Positions 1 to 11,598 of a stretch of DNA of 64,000 nt are shown here, in pieces. Source of the stretch: Porites lobata (taxonomy: Eukaryota > Cnidaria > Anthozoa > Scleractinia > Poritidae); the NCBI GenBank assembly GCA_942486035.1, contig CALNXK010000167.1, positions 180,001 through 244,000 of the forward strand, given 5' to 3'. Every line of letters starts with the position of its first letter. Within the stretch, counting starts at the first letter, position 1. The notes below the pieces were generated by a model. It searched no databases and was not told where the DNA came from. It worked only from the letters and a program-made list of their open reading frames with translations. Both the position numbers and the translations under genes were made by a program.

Positions 1-32
1 CTGCTCAAATTCTCTGTCCATACAAGCCCAAT

Positions 33-33
33 G

Positions 34-107
<74 letters not shown>
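33..107. repeat. (TAA)n/(TGA)n compound microsatellite
   Basis: A run of TAA units is followed by a run of GAT/TGA units, inside the intron just upstream of A1. The same array, of the same length, occurs at about 22800-22874. Equal length in both copies points to a very recent duplication, recent conversion, or an assembly duplicate. Confidence 0.95.
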
Positions 108-239
108 AACATTTTCTCTTATAGAGGGAAACTTCGAGCAGATTTCTCGAAACTTAAAAATGCAAAGAAATGCGTTGTTTAGGACATGAGCCGTTTGGAA
201 GCAAGAAGAATTAACTTTTTCTTATCTTTTTAATATCTT

Positions 240-249
240 TCCAATTTAG
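240..249 (+). other. Splice acceptor before A1
   Basis: A pyrimidine-rich stretch ends in TTTAG five bases before the A1 ATG. B1 (AG at 9772-9773), C (15928-15929), A2 and B2 have the same arrangement. In B1 an in-frame TAA lies between the acceptor and the ATG, so there the ATG is the true start and the upstream exon is untranslated. Confidence 0.65.
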
Positions 250-254
250 ATAAA

Positions 255-1831
255 ATGAACGAGTCCTTTCATTCTGTTACTGACGAAGATCCCTTGGAAT
301 CCTTGCGCTCCAGCGTGCATGAATTCTCAGACTCATTCCACTCAGCGCTCTCAACATCTGACATCGACAAAAAGATTGACGCTATTAGTAATTGGGTTAA
401 AGAGCAGAAAAAGGAAGCCGATGAAGAAGCAAGAAAAAAAATCATTGAGAGTATGGGAAATGTAGCTACTGCAACAATAAGCGGGTTAGAGAAGATGGAA
501 AGTGGAGATGTCCTGGGTGGTACTTTGGAAATCATTTCAAGCGTCGTGGCGCTTGCCGGTGAGGCGGCCGGCGGACCTGTTTGGGCGACAGTTGGGGGAA
601 CAATTTGCAGCGTCATTGGTGCCATTCTTGCTTCGAGACAACCCAGGCAGCCAAGCATCATAGAACAAGTGGCCGACGTTGTACATAAAGAGTTGGTCGA
701 ATTTAACAGCAAGTTATAAGACCAGAAATGTGACGGCCTGAAACGTCGCGTGTCAGACCAGACCGCCCAGCTGCAGAAGATGAAACCAGGTGAAAAGCTG
801 GACGATCCTAACCTGTGGAACGACTACGTGCAGTTTATGGGAGAACTGGGTAACAGAATCCAGTCACCACTACCATATAAGTACAGCGATAATTTGACAA
901 ATGATACAGATGTGGCAGATTTTGTAAGAGCATTGATGACTTACTGTAAAGCTTTCAGTTGTTTTAATTCGCTTCTTCTAATCGCCAAAGGAACATTTGC
1001 AGACCTTGGAAGCGAGCATAAAGAGGATGACGAAAAAGCGGATCGGAAAATCGACGGCCAAAAGCAAGATTTAGAAAAAAATTATCTTTCCTGTTCGGTG
1101 AGAAGTACTTGACATTTCTTGGACGACTTCCGTCAGAAGAAGGAAAACTGACAAAGTTGGTCGCCTTCAGTAGAAACGCAGAAGCGAGGCGCATCGTAAA
1201 AATGACAACACGCGGGTTTGGTTTCCCTGAGATACTGGATTACGAAGCAGTTGAATCAAAGGCAGAAATCGTGTCTCGCCAGTCAGTGACATTAAAACTA
1301 GAGGGCCATCCAAATATTTTCGATTTCAGTCGGATCAATGGCCGCATAGGCGTGATGCAATTTATCAACGAAACACAGTATCCAATGAAAGTTATAGGCG
1401 GTGTTAAAAAAAAGTTCACACAAGTTCTTCAGCCTCGATCATCCTCAGATTTAGACATATCACACCCCTGTGCTGGGGGGTATGTCCTTATTTACTTAGA
1501 CGGGAAGCTTCGTCCAGACGATGAACCCCATAGTGCAGATGAAACTATGGTAATCGAATTTGCGTATTATTTAGGTTTTGGAAAACCAGGAATAAATATC
1601 CAGAACAAACCTTGCGGTGAGTTTACCAGGGGCGAGGATGCCTACAAAAAGGTTAATGGCGAAAGGCAGAAACACTTCTATTGGAAGACAAAAGAAGTAC
1701 ACCACATGGCCAGTGCAGAAATGCGATTAAAAACAGTGGGCCTGCGTCCTGTTGTCACCATACACCGATGGCGCTATGTTTTCCAAGATTTCGACCCTTC
1801 CACTGATATTGTTACTGCGCCTAAAGGTTAA
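255..1831 (+). pseudogene. A1: jellyfish-toxin-like gene, broken (nonsense + frameshift)
   Basis: A1 aligns along its whole length with intact B1 at roughly half identity. The first 154 codons hold the charged helical start and the hydrophobic glycine-rich stretch (about residues 80-130) that resembles the N-terminal region of CfTX/CaTX-type jellyfish toxins, a family of secreted pore formers. A TAA at 717-719 stands where the paralogues have CAT or CAA. The same frame then stays open to 1112 with family blocks such as EKLDD and PLPYKY. A frame change near the A run at 1074-1082 moves the rest into another frame, which runs to the stop at 1831 and holds the C-terminal motifs FINET, YPMK and FQDFDP. 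No signal peptide is visible. A2 shares the stop and the first frameshift. The 154-codon N-terminal part might still be expressed alone, but decay or assembly error is more likely. Confidence 0.85.
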
Positions 1832-3929
1832 GTCTGTATCCGATAAATAAGTAAAATTACCTAAGTTTGTATTAATTGTTATTTCAATCTTTATTATTTC
1901 CATTTTGAAATCACTGGTGATCCCTGCAATCTGAATGGATCTCAGAAGTGTGATTTATTCCCGAATCACAGCTGTTTTTTGCTTTAAATCACATCTGTTC
2001 TAAATCGCATCATTTCTGTTTTAAATCGCACCATTTTGCTTTATATCGCATCATTTCTGTGCGAACGTAAAATGAGATGTGAAAGCCTTTTTGTTTCCGC
2101 TTTTCAACAAATCGGCTAATTGATCAATAAAGTTTATTGGTACTGAGAGTGACTGAATTCTGCGATTTCAAAATGGCTGTAATAAAGTGGTAATTGAATT
2201 TCGTGTCATGCAATTTTGGTCTGAAATCATACTTGTGATTTCAAATCAAACTCGCGCTGCAAACTCGTCCGATTTGCGCGCTCGACCAAATTGCACTCCA
2301 CTCAGTTCAATTACCATTATTAGTCCACAAGAATGTGGACTAATGTTGTAGCGAAAAACGCTAGCACACGTGAAATCACCTTCCACGAGGGAAGGCGTGA
2401 GGAAAATGTATGATCAGGCTTCCTTTACTTACGGTCTGAATGATTAAGGTGCTCTTATAATAAAATTATATGAAGTCTGGTGTATTTTGGCAGCCAAACG
2501 AACTGTCCGTTAAAAAGGGCCCGAAGGCCAAAATTTGAGTCATGGAAGGCGTTAACTACCTTCATCAGTCCCAAGAGAGAATAAAAGGACAGGGAGGGCA
2601 TCTTAGGGAGTGATATGTGAATTTCACTACAGTTATTTTTAGATCTTTTAATTAAACGGAAGTCTAATTCCTCGAACGTTCGCACATTTTAATTGATTAC
2701 TTGAAACGTTATCAAGTCTACGCGCCGGCGCGCGACTGCCTCAAAGCAAAAAACGCAGAATATTGTAATGACGACTGTTGAATTCTCTGTCGACAAAACT
2801 GAATAAAGGTTTGCGGATCTCGCTGGAAACCAACTTCCTATATACTTTTGGTCTGAAAATGACTTTGGTGAAATTCGCATATCCCAATACCTACACTGGG
2901 CGTTTCCTAGATACTAACACCAAATTGGGGAGACCGTGATAATAGAGAGGTACGTTATAAGATGTTAGACTGTATTTTATGAGTACAACAATGCGTATTT
3001 TTCTTTCCCTTTCAGATACTGGGTTATGTATTGTCTCCTAAATTTCGTTCTGTGGACAAGCCGCGAAAAAGATGGATACTAACTACTTCGAAATTTTAAA
3101 AATTAGCAGCAAAACCCCGATTGTAAACCAATGAGTTTAGAGACCAGGTCTCTCAAGAAAATATGGATCAGTGAAAAAAGACAAAGTTGAAGAAACAACG
3201 GCTAAATGCTCACGGCGAAAAGAAGAAACTCTTTCTCCTTTCCTCTTATAGAAAGGCCTCATGCTCAGGCTATGTAACACTGTATATATGCATAGTGGTA
3301 CAAACTAGAATTGTCCAATTATTATACATAACCCCATTTCCCAGTCTAAATTTTGTCCTAATCATAGTGTCTAAACCTACTCCCAACGCGTTCTCCTATA
3401 TATTCTTGCCTAGTCCTCTCCTTGTCCCTGTATGGCGTTTTCCCAGGACGTTTGCGATGGAAAGTCACTATATTTTCCCATTCAGGCATCGGTTAGGGTT
3501 GCCTATAAAGAAATTTACAAAAAATGCTGTGATGTCTGTGTTAGTATGGCTTCCTTTAGCGGTCAGTTTAAGTCTGAGCCACACCCACATTGGTCTCCCT
3601 TAGGGGTTTCATGTTCATTTTCCGACCATCATCGCCCAGTCCGAGTTGTTAGTATACCTGAAAAGAATTTTCCAGAAAAGTCTATTAATACTTCATTTGG
3701 ACATCAGTTGAGTCGAGAAGGAAGGTTGTGTTTCCACACACCGAAAAACTGACTGTCGATGAGATAGTTCAAGTATTTCGATGTTACGTTATATAAAAGC
3801 CTGTAAGACGCGGTGCCGTTATTTACCAAAACGTTTAAGCGCATAAAAATTAACACAAATTTTCTTTAGCTGAATATCAATGAACCTCATTAGCAAATAG
3901 ATATGAATGTTGAGATTGTAAAAACACCA
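1832..3929. other. 3' flank of A1, no gene seen
   Basis: A possible polyadenylation signal AATAAA lies at 2126-2131. A perfect short hairpin (TAGTCCACA/TGTGGACTA) lies at 2321-2342. Open frames at 3187-3752 overlap each other, match no family I know and lack coding character. The same stretch recurs at 24596-26693. Confidence 0.6.
2126..2131 (+). terminator. Possible polyadenylation signal after A1
   Basis: A canonical AATAAA hexamer sits about 295 bases after the A1 stop on the same strand and is conserved after A2. I see no closer canonical hexamer. Confidence 0.4.
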
Positions 3930-4235
3930 TGATCTGGAAGACGATAGATAACAGTGGTGCTGTTCTGTGGAATAGTCCTCCTCAAACATTAAGGCAAGCA
4001 GAACCCCTAAGTAATTTTAAGTCACTTTTGCACAGTAATTACAATATCAAGTAAGGCACGGCTTTCATGGAAAACAGGCTCTTTTTTTTCGTATATACTT
4101 AATTGAATATTTTTAATACTGTATTTAGCGGAACCCAGTAAATGTAATTAAGGTTTTATAAATTTTTTATAATATTTCATGCCTGATTAATTTGTAACAC
4201 CGTGCATAAATAAAGATCACCTTACCTTACCTTTG
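3930..4235 (+). mobile_element. 5'-truncated non-LTR retrotransposon 3' end (CR1/L2-like)
   Basis: The frame starting near 3938 reads a typical reverse-transcriptase C-terminal tail (TIDNSG, then VLWNSPP, then FKSLL) ending in a stop at about 4055. An AT-rich 3' region follows, ending AAATAAAGATCACC with short ACCTT repeats. WNSxP followed by an FK motif is usual at the end of CR1/L2-type ORF2 proteins. The element is truncated at its 5' end, as is common. Copy 2 has it at 26694-26998 with a one-base deletion. Confidence 0.75.
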
Positions 4236-5237
4236 AAAAGTTGTCCTGTTATGATAAGGCCAATCTCCGGAGTAATATAATTTCATTCCCCACACTCTGT
4301 TGTCGTAAAAAAAGAAAACAAAACATCCTTTACAATAAAAGTATAAACCCTAATGTCCCCATAACATATCAAAATATAGAAAAAAACACATTGTTTTCAC
4401 CCGGGATAAAAAACTCAGCTGAAAACTGAACAAGACAGGGACCAGGAACAGCAGTGTCGGCTGCTGGTTAGGTATTAATAAAAAAAAAAAATAATAAAAT
4501 AACGCCTGATCTCAGGTTAGGGTATTAAAGACGAAATGCACATTGCGGCACGGAAGCGAATGTTCAAGATACAACGTAAAGGATCCCTGCACTGGATGCA
4601 AGATGGCCTGCGAGCAAGCTCTCCTGGGGTTCCCGGGGCTGGGGGCTCCAGAGCGCTGCGGGTGCAACAGCCTTTTCTGACTATTCTGGTTCTAGCCCGT
4701 CAGTGCCTCGCAAAGTTTCCGGTGAACAGTCCGGGCCTCAACCAGAACTGGATATATGATTTCCTGTCATCTGATTGGCTTACGCAAAACCAAAACATTG
4801 CTTAGACCGCAAAAAAGGACTAAGGCCGAGAGAAATGGCGGCGATGTCGCGCCGAAAGCCTCTCCAAAGATACTCATGATACGATAGAATCCTTCCGATC
4901 TATCGATCTATCGACTTTTAGAAGTTGCAGAAAATTCCATCACAAAGTCGTTTTCTTTATTTTTCTTTACTGGAATTACGTGACTCACAGAAGCTCGCGA
5001 ACTATAAGCTTTAATCTGCAACCTTGTTTACGACTTCTTCGCACGATGTAGGCCGCCTCATCTCAAGTTCTCAATCTGGGAGAGCCTAGGAAAGTGAACG
5101 CTACCTTAAAGCGTGCATACATAAACAAGCGTAATTATTTCCTTGGTGAATACTCAGCTGAATACAGGCAAGTTCCCCCCCACTTACTCCTGTCAGTCTA
5201 AAGGAATGGTATTTTGAAGGGTGGAGTTAAAGTTTAC

Positions 5238-7047
5238 TTAAGGTGGCTCCGTAATTAATACCAGAGCATTTTGCTGTGACAAATTTTCCGTCATAACTTT
5301 TTGGTTTTTAACGCGATGGCTGCGAAACTTCGCAAAAAACAACAGACATCATTCGGCAATAATACGAAATGTTCCGATTTCATTGATGGTAAATAATTCT
5401 TGAGAAATTAGCGCTTAAAAGGACCCTACTGTTCAAAGAAAATCGCGTCTAGTAAAAAATTTTGCTGATATTTTTTACTGAAATTTCTGGTATCGGCTTT
5501 AATTGATATAATAAATATGCCAGAGGAATTTCAGAAAAATCGTTGGAACAGAAGTCCGTAACTAAAAGTCGCTCAAAATTCAGCTGTGAAATTGTTTTGG
5601 AATTTCAAAAATAAATTACTGTCAGGTAGAAGAAGCCACCAGTTTGAATTTTCGGGACAAGTAAATTCAACGTTTGCTAATTCTTAAAACAAAAGCCGAT
5701 TGCCTATCGTGCTATTCTTTAAAAGGTACTTTTTAGTTTTAGAAGCACTATAAATTGCTCCAAACTTTGCTCTGAAGTAGAATGACTTGTTCTTCGACAG
5801 TTTTAAAATATCCCTTGGCAGTTTGGCTCAAACTCCTGCTACATACATTTTGATGTATTGCAATGCATTTTCAACGACTTTTACTGCTGTTCGTTGCTTC
5901 CAACTCAGGAAAAAGTATTAAGATTGGACGCTACCTCGTATCAGAGCTCAGAAAAGAACTGTCCAGCACCTTTGTTTATGACTACAAAATGAGCACGAGC
6001 GGCAGTTCTGCGAGGAATTCGCACCTCACCCAGGGGACGAACGACAATGATGACCATGCCCGTGAACTGAATAACATCACAGTGCAAAATAAAATTATCG
6101 CAAAAATACTGCCCGTGAATAAATTTACAACTCCGAAATTTTTGTCCTCCTTCCTTCAATAAATGGGTATTTTTTCTTGATTATTATGTTTAGCCTGCAA
6201 TACATGTTTATACAGATCGGTTCACAGACATGGGCATCATTGTCATTCGTCCCCCTGGCTGAGGTGTGAATTCTCGCAGAGCTGCCGCTCGTGCTCATTT
6301 TCTGGTAATAAACAAAGGTGCTGGACAGTTCTATCTGAGCTTCGATACAAGGTAGCTTACAATCCCTATACCTTTTTCCTGAATTGGAAACAACGTACAG
6401 CAGGAAAAGCCGTTGAGGATGCATTGCAATACATCAAAATGTATGTAGCAGGAGTTTGAACCAAAACTGCCAAGGGATATTTTAAAAAATGTCAAGGAAA
6501 AGTCATTTGACGTCAGAGCAAAGTTTGGAGCAATCTATAGTGCTTCTAAAACTAAAAAGTATTTTTAAAGAATAGCACGATAGGCAATCGGCCTCTGTTT
6601 TCAGAATTAGCAAACACTGAATTTACTTGTCCCGGAAATTGAAACTGGTGTCTCCTTCTTCCTGATAGTAATTTATTTTTGAAATTCCAAAACAATTTCA
6701 CAGCTGAATTTTGAGCGACTTTTAGTTACGGGCTTTGCTCCAACGATTTTTCTGAAATTCCTCTGGCATATTTATTATATCAATTAAAGCCGATATTAGA
6801 AATTTCAGTAAAAAATATCAGCAAAATTTTTTACTAGACGCGATTTTTTTTGAGGAGTAGAGTCCTTTTAAGCGCTAATTTTCAAGAAATATTTACCATC
6901 AATGAAATCGGAATATTTCGTATTATTGCCGAATGATATCTGTTGTTTTTTTGCAAAGTTTCGCAGCCATCGCGTTAAAATCGAAAAGTTATGACGGAAA
7001 ATTTGTCACAGCTAAATGCTCTTGTCTTAATTACGGAGCCACCTTAA
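5238..7047. mobile_element. 1.8-kb foldback element with TTAA ends
   Basis: Two arms of roughly 900 bases are inverted copies of each other around an axis near 6142. The outer ends are TTAAGGTGGCTCC and its complement GGAGCCACCTTAA, so the target site is probably TTAA, as used by piggyBac and Kolobok transposons. Open frames in the arms (5863-6162 on +, 6125-6424 on -) are the same arm sequence read twice and not genes. Copy 2 is at 28006-29825. No transposase is present. Confidence 0.85.
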
Positions 7048-9771
7048 CGAAAACCCTACATTTCTATTTTTCCGTAAGATCTTCGAGATGGAGCGCTTTG
7101 CATTACTGGAAGCCATCTTCGGGATGATGCCTAACCTCACGGTACATATGAAACCAAAATGGCCGCCGGTACTGGTAGCGCTCGATACTGACGACCATCA
7201 TACGAAAAAATAGGGGACTGTGAAGTCTCCTAGTTCTTGTGCAAGACCAAAGCCCTGTCGGTTGTATAAATATGTATTAGACAGCAAACGACTTCCTAAA
7301 GTTCTGAGAAATTTTGACCAATATTTAAAAGAGGATTACCCCGAAAAGGTCAAAAAGGATCACTGAGGGTGAAAAGAAGGAATTATGTTTCGCTTTCAAT
7401 CTGAGTAGTCATGAATCAGTGTTCCCGTATGATCGCTTTGGCTTGAACAGAAAAATCAAAGAAACAACAAAAGCAAAGTTTTCCGATGAAGGTGGTTTTA
7501 TCTTTCGTAGCTGCCATGATAGCCTGTGCACAGACCCCTCCACTCAGGATTTTCCCTGAGGGCTACTCCCATGATCAACGCCCAGTTTAGACACGAAAAC
7601 AGTACTGTTTTTCTTTCCTTGCGTGATTTGCTTAGTTGGGCGTAGCTTAGAAGAGTGTTTTTTTCGAGGTGTTTTCCTGGAACACTTGATCAGCATTGGA
7701 TCGCAAGTCACATGCACATCACGCTGAGGAAGGTCCTTTTAATTTTCATCCAGCGCCAGGAGCCGATTGCCCGCGCACTATCGGTGTTATTTTTTCTTGT
7801 CGATTCGAAAGTTTCGGACCTGAGATTGTGGCCGTAAATAGCCAACACAAGGGTAAGTAATGTCGTGCAGAACTGCAATGATGTTTACCTGTCACAGTGG
7901 TTAAAACAAGTGTTAAATTGCGCGCAGAACAAATGAATGCGAGTTGAATTGTCTTCCGATCTTAAAGTGGGGACAAATTCAGCTGAATCCGCTTTCCCAA
8001 GCAAAATAGAATAGAATGCCTACCTTTACATACGTGTTTACATGCATAAAAGGACTCTGATTTTTCAGCTTCGTTTCACGATTGTATTTTATCCATGATT
8101 TATCACAAGTATAGCGTAAAATTCAACTGTTTGTGACCTTAAATTATAACCAAAAAATTGTTCTGCCTGAAGACTTAACTTGGCTTCTATGCAAAACAGA
8201 GCTGTGTGGTGCATTTTAACCCAAACTATATTTAATTGCGCTGTCATTTTACGAAGATAGTTTAGATGCACTTTTGCGCTGCCCCAAATGGTTATGTTGC
8301 TCGCATTGAGAGCTTATGTCAATACACTGAGTAACGGATATCTGATAAGCAGCGTACGTCTTTCACGTGCTCTCTCTTAGTTCCGGCTTTCTTACTAAGG
8401 AGGGGGACACGGGGATTGAATGCGGTGTTGTGGCACAGGGTCCAGAGAAGTTTCGTGTGAATAAATGAATTACTTATTTAAAGTCTCACCTTGAAAAATG
8501 TCTATACCTGTCGCTTAGCACGATTAATTAGCCCAGTGGGATCTTTATAAATCTACTGTAAACTATTTCTTAGCTTCTTATCTGACCCAGATCGACTTTT
8601 GAAAATCAATAACCCCAAGCCATATCCTCCTCCATATCCTCGCACGGCACGTCGCCCGAAGGGCGACCGAGGCAAGAAGTATACTGTAAGCGGATCTTGC
8701 GAGCCCTCAGTCTCTTGGTTTGCGGTCTATAGAATGTGTAACGAAACTGTAACGCGATCAAAATAACCCATTTTTTCAGAGGTTTTCGACAGGTTTCGTC
8801 TGGACCTTGAGGTTGCGGTGAATAAAAAGCCCATCTTGCGGTGTTGCGGTGTTAAACCGTGCGGCGTGCGGTGTTTCTGGTTTTAAACCTACGCTGAAAC
8901 GAAGTAACTTGCGAACACTGTGCAATGTTGTGGTTTATCATTTGGCCGTAGTTACTGAAACGAGGAACCAGGCAAAACGAGCCAAACGACCTAAACGATC
9001 CACAATGACCCAAAGTGATAAACAACGAGTGATCAAAACTAATAAACAAAAGATCGACAACGACCCCATAAAACAAGTCAAAACAAGTTCTGCCCTCCTA
9101 GGAACGTCGGGTAAAATTGATCTCACTGCTTTTTTTATGGCAGGAGCGAAGCCTGATCTGTGTGGTCTTTTTATACAAAAAAGACTTCAAAACAAATGGA
9201 TAACAGGCGAAATCTGCATGGGTTTGTTTTTTTTCACGACTGTCATGGGCGTTGTATGCATTTTTCTATCTGCAAGACGAAGAATAGAGTTCGCAAAAAT
9301 AGGAAAAACTCACTCTCTACTTATCACTAACCAGCTATGGAGATTTGGATTAGATTAATCGTAGGACCAAAATTAAAATTGCGATGTCGGTGCTTAGCCA
9401 CTTTTTTTTGTGATGCGGTTTTTGTTTTTTTTTTCTACGGCATGTTGCGGTGTGGACGGTCCCCCAATGCCCCCCTCACTGTAACGGTAATGAATTTTCA
9501 GTTCCTTTCCTCTCCCGTTATATAATTACTTCTGACGATTTACCTAGATTTGGGATTTTTTTCATTTTAATATACGGTATTCGTATGAATAATTCTTGGC
9601 GTTGTCGAAACGTCGTGATCAATAGCATACTGACCGTGAAAGAAACGATAATCGAACGTTAACCTTCACATGCCACAATAAATAATATCATTCATTGTAT
9701 TTTAAGGTGATTGCTCCAGACAACACCATTACAAAGTGAAAAATCACTTGTCTTTCTCCTTTCTCACTTCT
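7048..9771. other. Upstream region of B1, no gene seen
   Basis: This region probably includes the intron that splices to B1 at 9773. I see no coding exon. An open frame at 8849-9358 loses its reading frame in copy 2 through a change in a T run and is purine-rich repeat-like DNA. Between 7700 and 8000 the two duplicate copies differ by an indel of about 40 bases and several substitutions. Confidence 0.6.
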
Positions 9772-9782
9772 AGGCCTAAATA

Positions 9783-11426
9783 ATGGCTGCACGTTACCAC
9801 AGTCATCGTCAAAGTCCATCTCTTCCATGCCCCGATATTAAAGAATGTCTGGACTCATTGCGTAGGTGTATGTCAGATTTTGCGGACTCGAATACCAATC
9901 TAAAAATAGATATCGAAAGGAAGCTAAGTAAAATAGAAACTTGGGTTACAAAACAAAACAACAACAGCGAGGAAAAAACGAAGGAACTAACCCCTGAAAC
10001 AGTGGGTAAAGTTCTTAAAGTTGTCCAAGTGACGGTGAATAGTATCGAGAAATTCAAAAGTGACGATCCCGTGGATATCGCTATAGGAGTTTTAAACATC
10101 GTCTCTTCGATTGGGTCCGTCTTTGGTGGACCTTACGCGCCGATAATTACTACAATCTGTGGCATTATTAGTACGATTCTCAGTTATGGCAAGCCAAAAC
10201 ATGCACTGCCAAGTGTGGTAGATCAACTCGCAAAAGTCGTGCACAAGGAACTAGTCAACTTCAATCAAAAGTTGCATGATCAAAGATTCCAAGGTTTGCA
10301 GGATCGCGTATGCAACCAGACATCTCAGCTACGTACATTGAAGTCAGCGGAAAAACTAGACGACACCAACTTGTGGAATGACTACGTTCAATTTATGGGT
10401 GAGCTTTCCAACAGATTAGAGTCACCTTTGCCATTCAAATACGAAAAAGGATTGTCCCTCTCAGAAGATCCTGACGTGGCAGATTTTGTGACAGCTGTGG
10501 TGACTTACAGCGAGGCGTACATCTGTTTCATGGCATTTTTGTTGGCTGCGAACGGACGATTTGCAGATCTTGGGAGAAAAGAAGACGAAGATGTGGTCTA
10601 TCGTATTATCAAACGCCAAAAAGAGAAAGCGAGAGAAACGCTCGCATTCCTGTCTGATGAAAAATATCTGACATTTCTTGGGAGGCTTCCCTATGAAGGA
10701 GGAAAACTGATGAAAATCGTTGTTTTAAGCCGAAACACATCAGGAAAGAGGCTCGTAGAAGCAGTCAGACGTAGCTTAGATTTACCGCAATTACCTGATT
10801 CTGCGACAGTTGAATCTGAAGCAAGTAAAGTGTCCAGTCAGTGCGTTAAGTTAAAACTGGAAGACCATGACACTCACTCTCCCCAGAATTCTGTATTTCC
10901 TCAGGGCAACAAAGCTGTTGTGGCGTTAACAAGAGTGCTGGTAGGTGTCATATATATTGAGTTCGTTAACGAAACAGATTTTCCCATGAAGATTGTTTCG
11001 GGTAAAGTTGGATGGAGAACATTACGTTCCTTCACTTTCACACATGATGTCCAATCTCGATCAAATTGCTGGCTGGAAATCTCACGTCTGCCAGGCACCT
11101 CGGGGTTTTCAACCGGGGGGTACATTATTCTCTACCAGAACGGAATCCTAAGCTCCGAAGTAGAACCACCTGCGTCGAATGTTAGAGTCATTGAGTTTGC
11201 TTTGTCAAGTTTAATGAAAATCAACATCCAAGACAAAACCAGCAGCGAGTTCACCAGTGGTCAAGACACTTACGACAAGATGAATTCTGGTAAAGCCAAG
11301 ACACTCTACTGGTTTAATAATGGGGAACACTTCATTGCAAGAGCAGAAATAACTAGATATCTATCTAGGCCGGTGACCTTTCGATTTGTTGTTCAGGACT
11401 ACGATCCTTTGGCGGTGAGTGATTAA
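9783..11426 (+). CDS. B1: jellyfish-toxin-like pore-forming protein (547 aa, intact)
   Basis: This is an intact single coding exon. The ATG is fixed by an in-frame TAA just upstream and a splice acceptor at 9772-9773. Residues 1-90 are charged and helix-prone. Residues 91-135 form a hydrophobic glycine-rich region opening with FKSDDP, followed by a KVVHKEL helix, which resembles the membrane-inserting N-terminal half of CfTX/CaTX-type jellyfish toxins. Family blocks follow: EKLDD to PLPFKY (190-220), DFVTAVVTY (234-242) and YLTFLGRLPYEGGKL (295-309). The C-terminal part (about 385-547) looks beta-rich, with FVNET, FPMK, LYWF and FVVQDYDP; I do not recognise this domain, and it may bind the target surface. 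There is no signal peptide, unlike secreted jellyfish toxins. Cytolysis is inferred from the family only; a digestive, defence or internal role is possible. Confidence 0.8.
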   Translation: MAARYHSHRQSPSLPCPDIKECLDSLRRCMSDFADSNTNLKIDIERKLSKIETWVTKQNNNSEEKTKELTPETVGKVLKVVQVTVNSIEKFKSDDPVDIAIGVLNIVSSIGSVFGGPYAPIITTICGIISTILSYGKPKHALPSVVDQLAKVVHKELVNFNQKLHDQRFQGLQDRVCNQTSQLRTLKSAEKLDDTNLWNDYVQFMGELSNRLESPLPFKYEKGLSLSEDPDVADFVTAVVTYSEAYICFMAFLLAANGRFADLGRKEDEDVVYRIIKRQKEKARETLAFLSDEKYLTFLGRLPYEGGKLMKIVVLSRNTSGKRLVEAVRRSLDLPQLPDSATVESEASKVSSQCVKLKLEDHDTHSPQNSVFPQGNKAVVALTRVLVGVIYIEFVNETDFPMKIVSGKVGWRTLRSFTFTHDVQSRSNCWLEISRLPGTSGFSTGGYIILYQNGILSSEVEPPASNVRVIEFALSSLMKINIQDKTSSEFTSGQDTYDKMNSGKAKTLYWFNNGEHFIARAEITRYLSRPVTFRFVVQDYDPLAVSD

Positions 11427-11598
11427 ACAAAAACAGGATTTGATGGCTTGATCGGATGGAACTGAGTCGATCAAAACCTGAAACGCCGATTTACGAAGAA
11501 ATTGACCACATTCATTGACTACGAGTATACTGAAAACTGATTAGTATATAATGATTGTATGGAAAATTCAGTGAAGGCAGTAGGGAACAGCGGAAAAA

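Noticed and set aside
269..712. 147-residue minus-strand frame opposite A1
   Set aside because: It is a shadow of the A1 coding strand with no independent evidence.
5863..6424. Open frames of 99 residues on both strands
   Set aside because: They are the two arms of the foldback element read in opposite directions.
8849..9358. 169-residue open frame upstream of B1 (and 31604-32080 upstream of B2)
   Set aside because: The frame is not kept between the two copies because of a T-run change, the composition is repeat-like, and no family is recognised.
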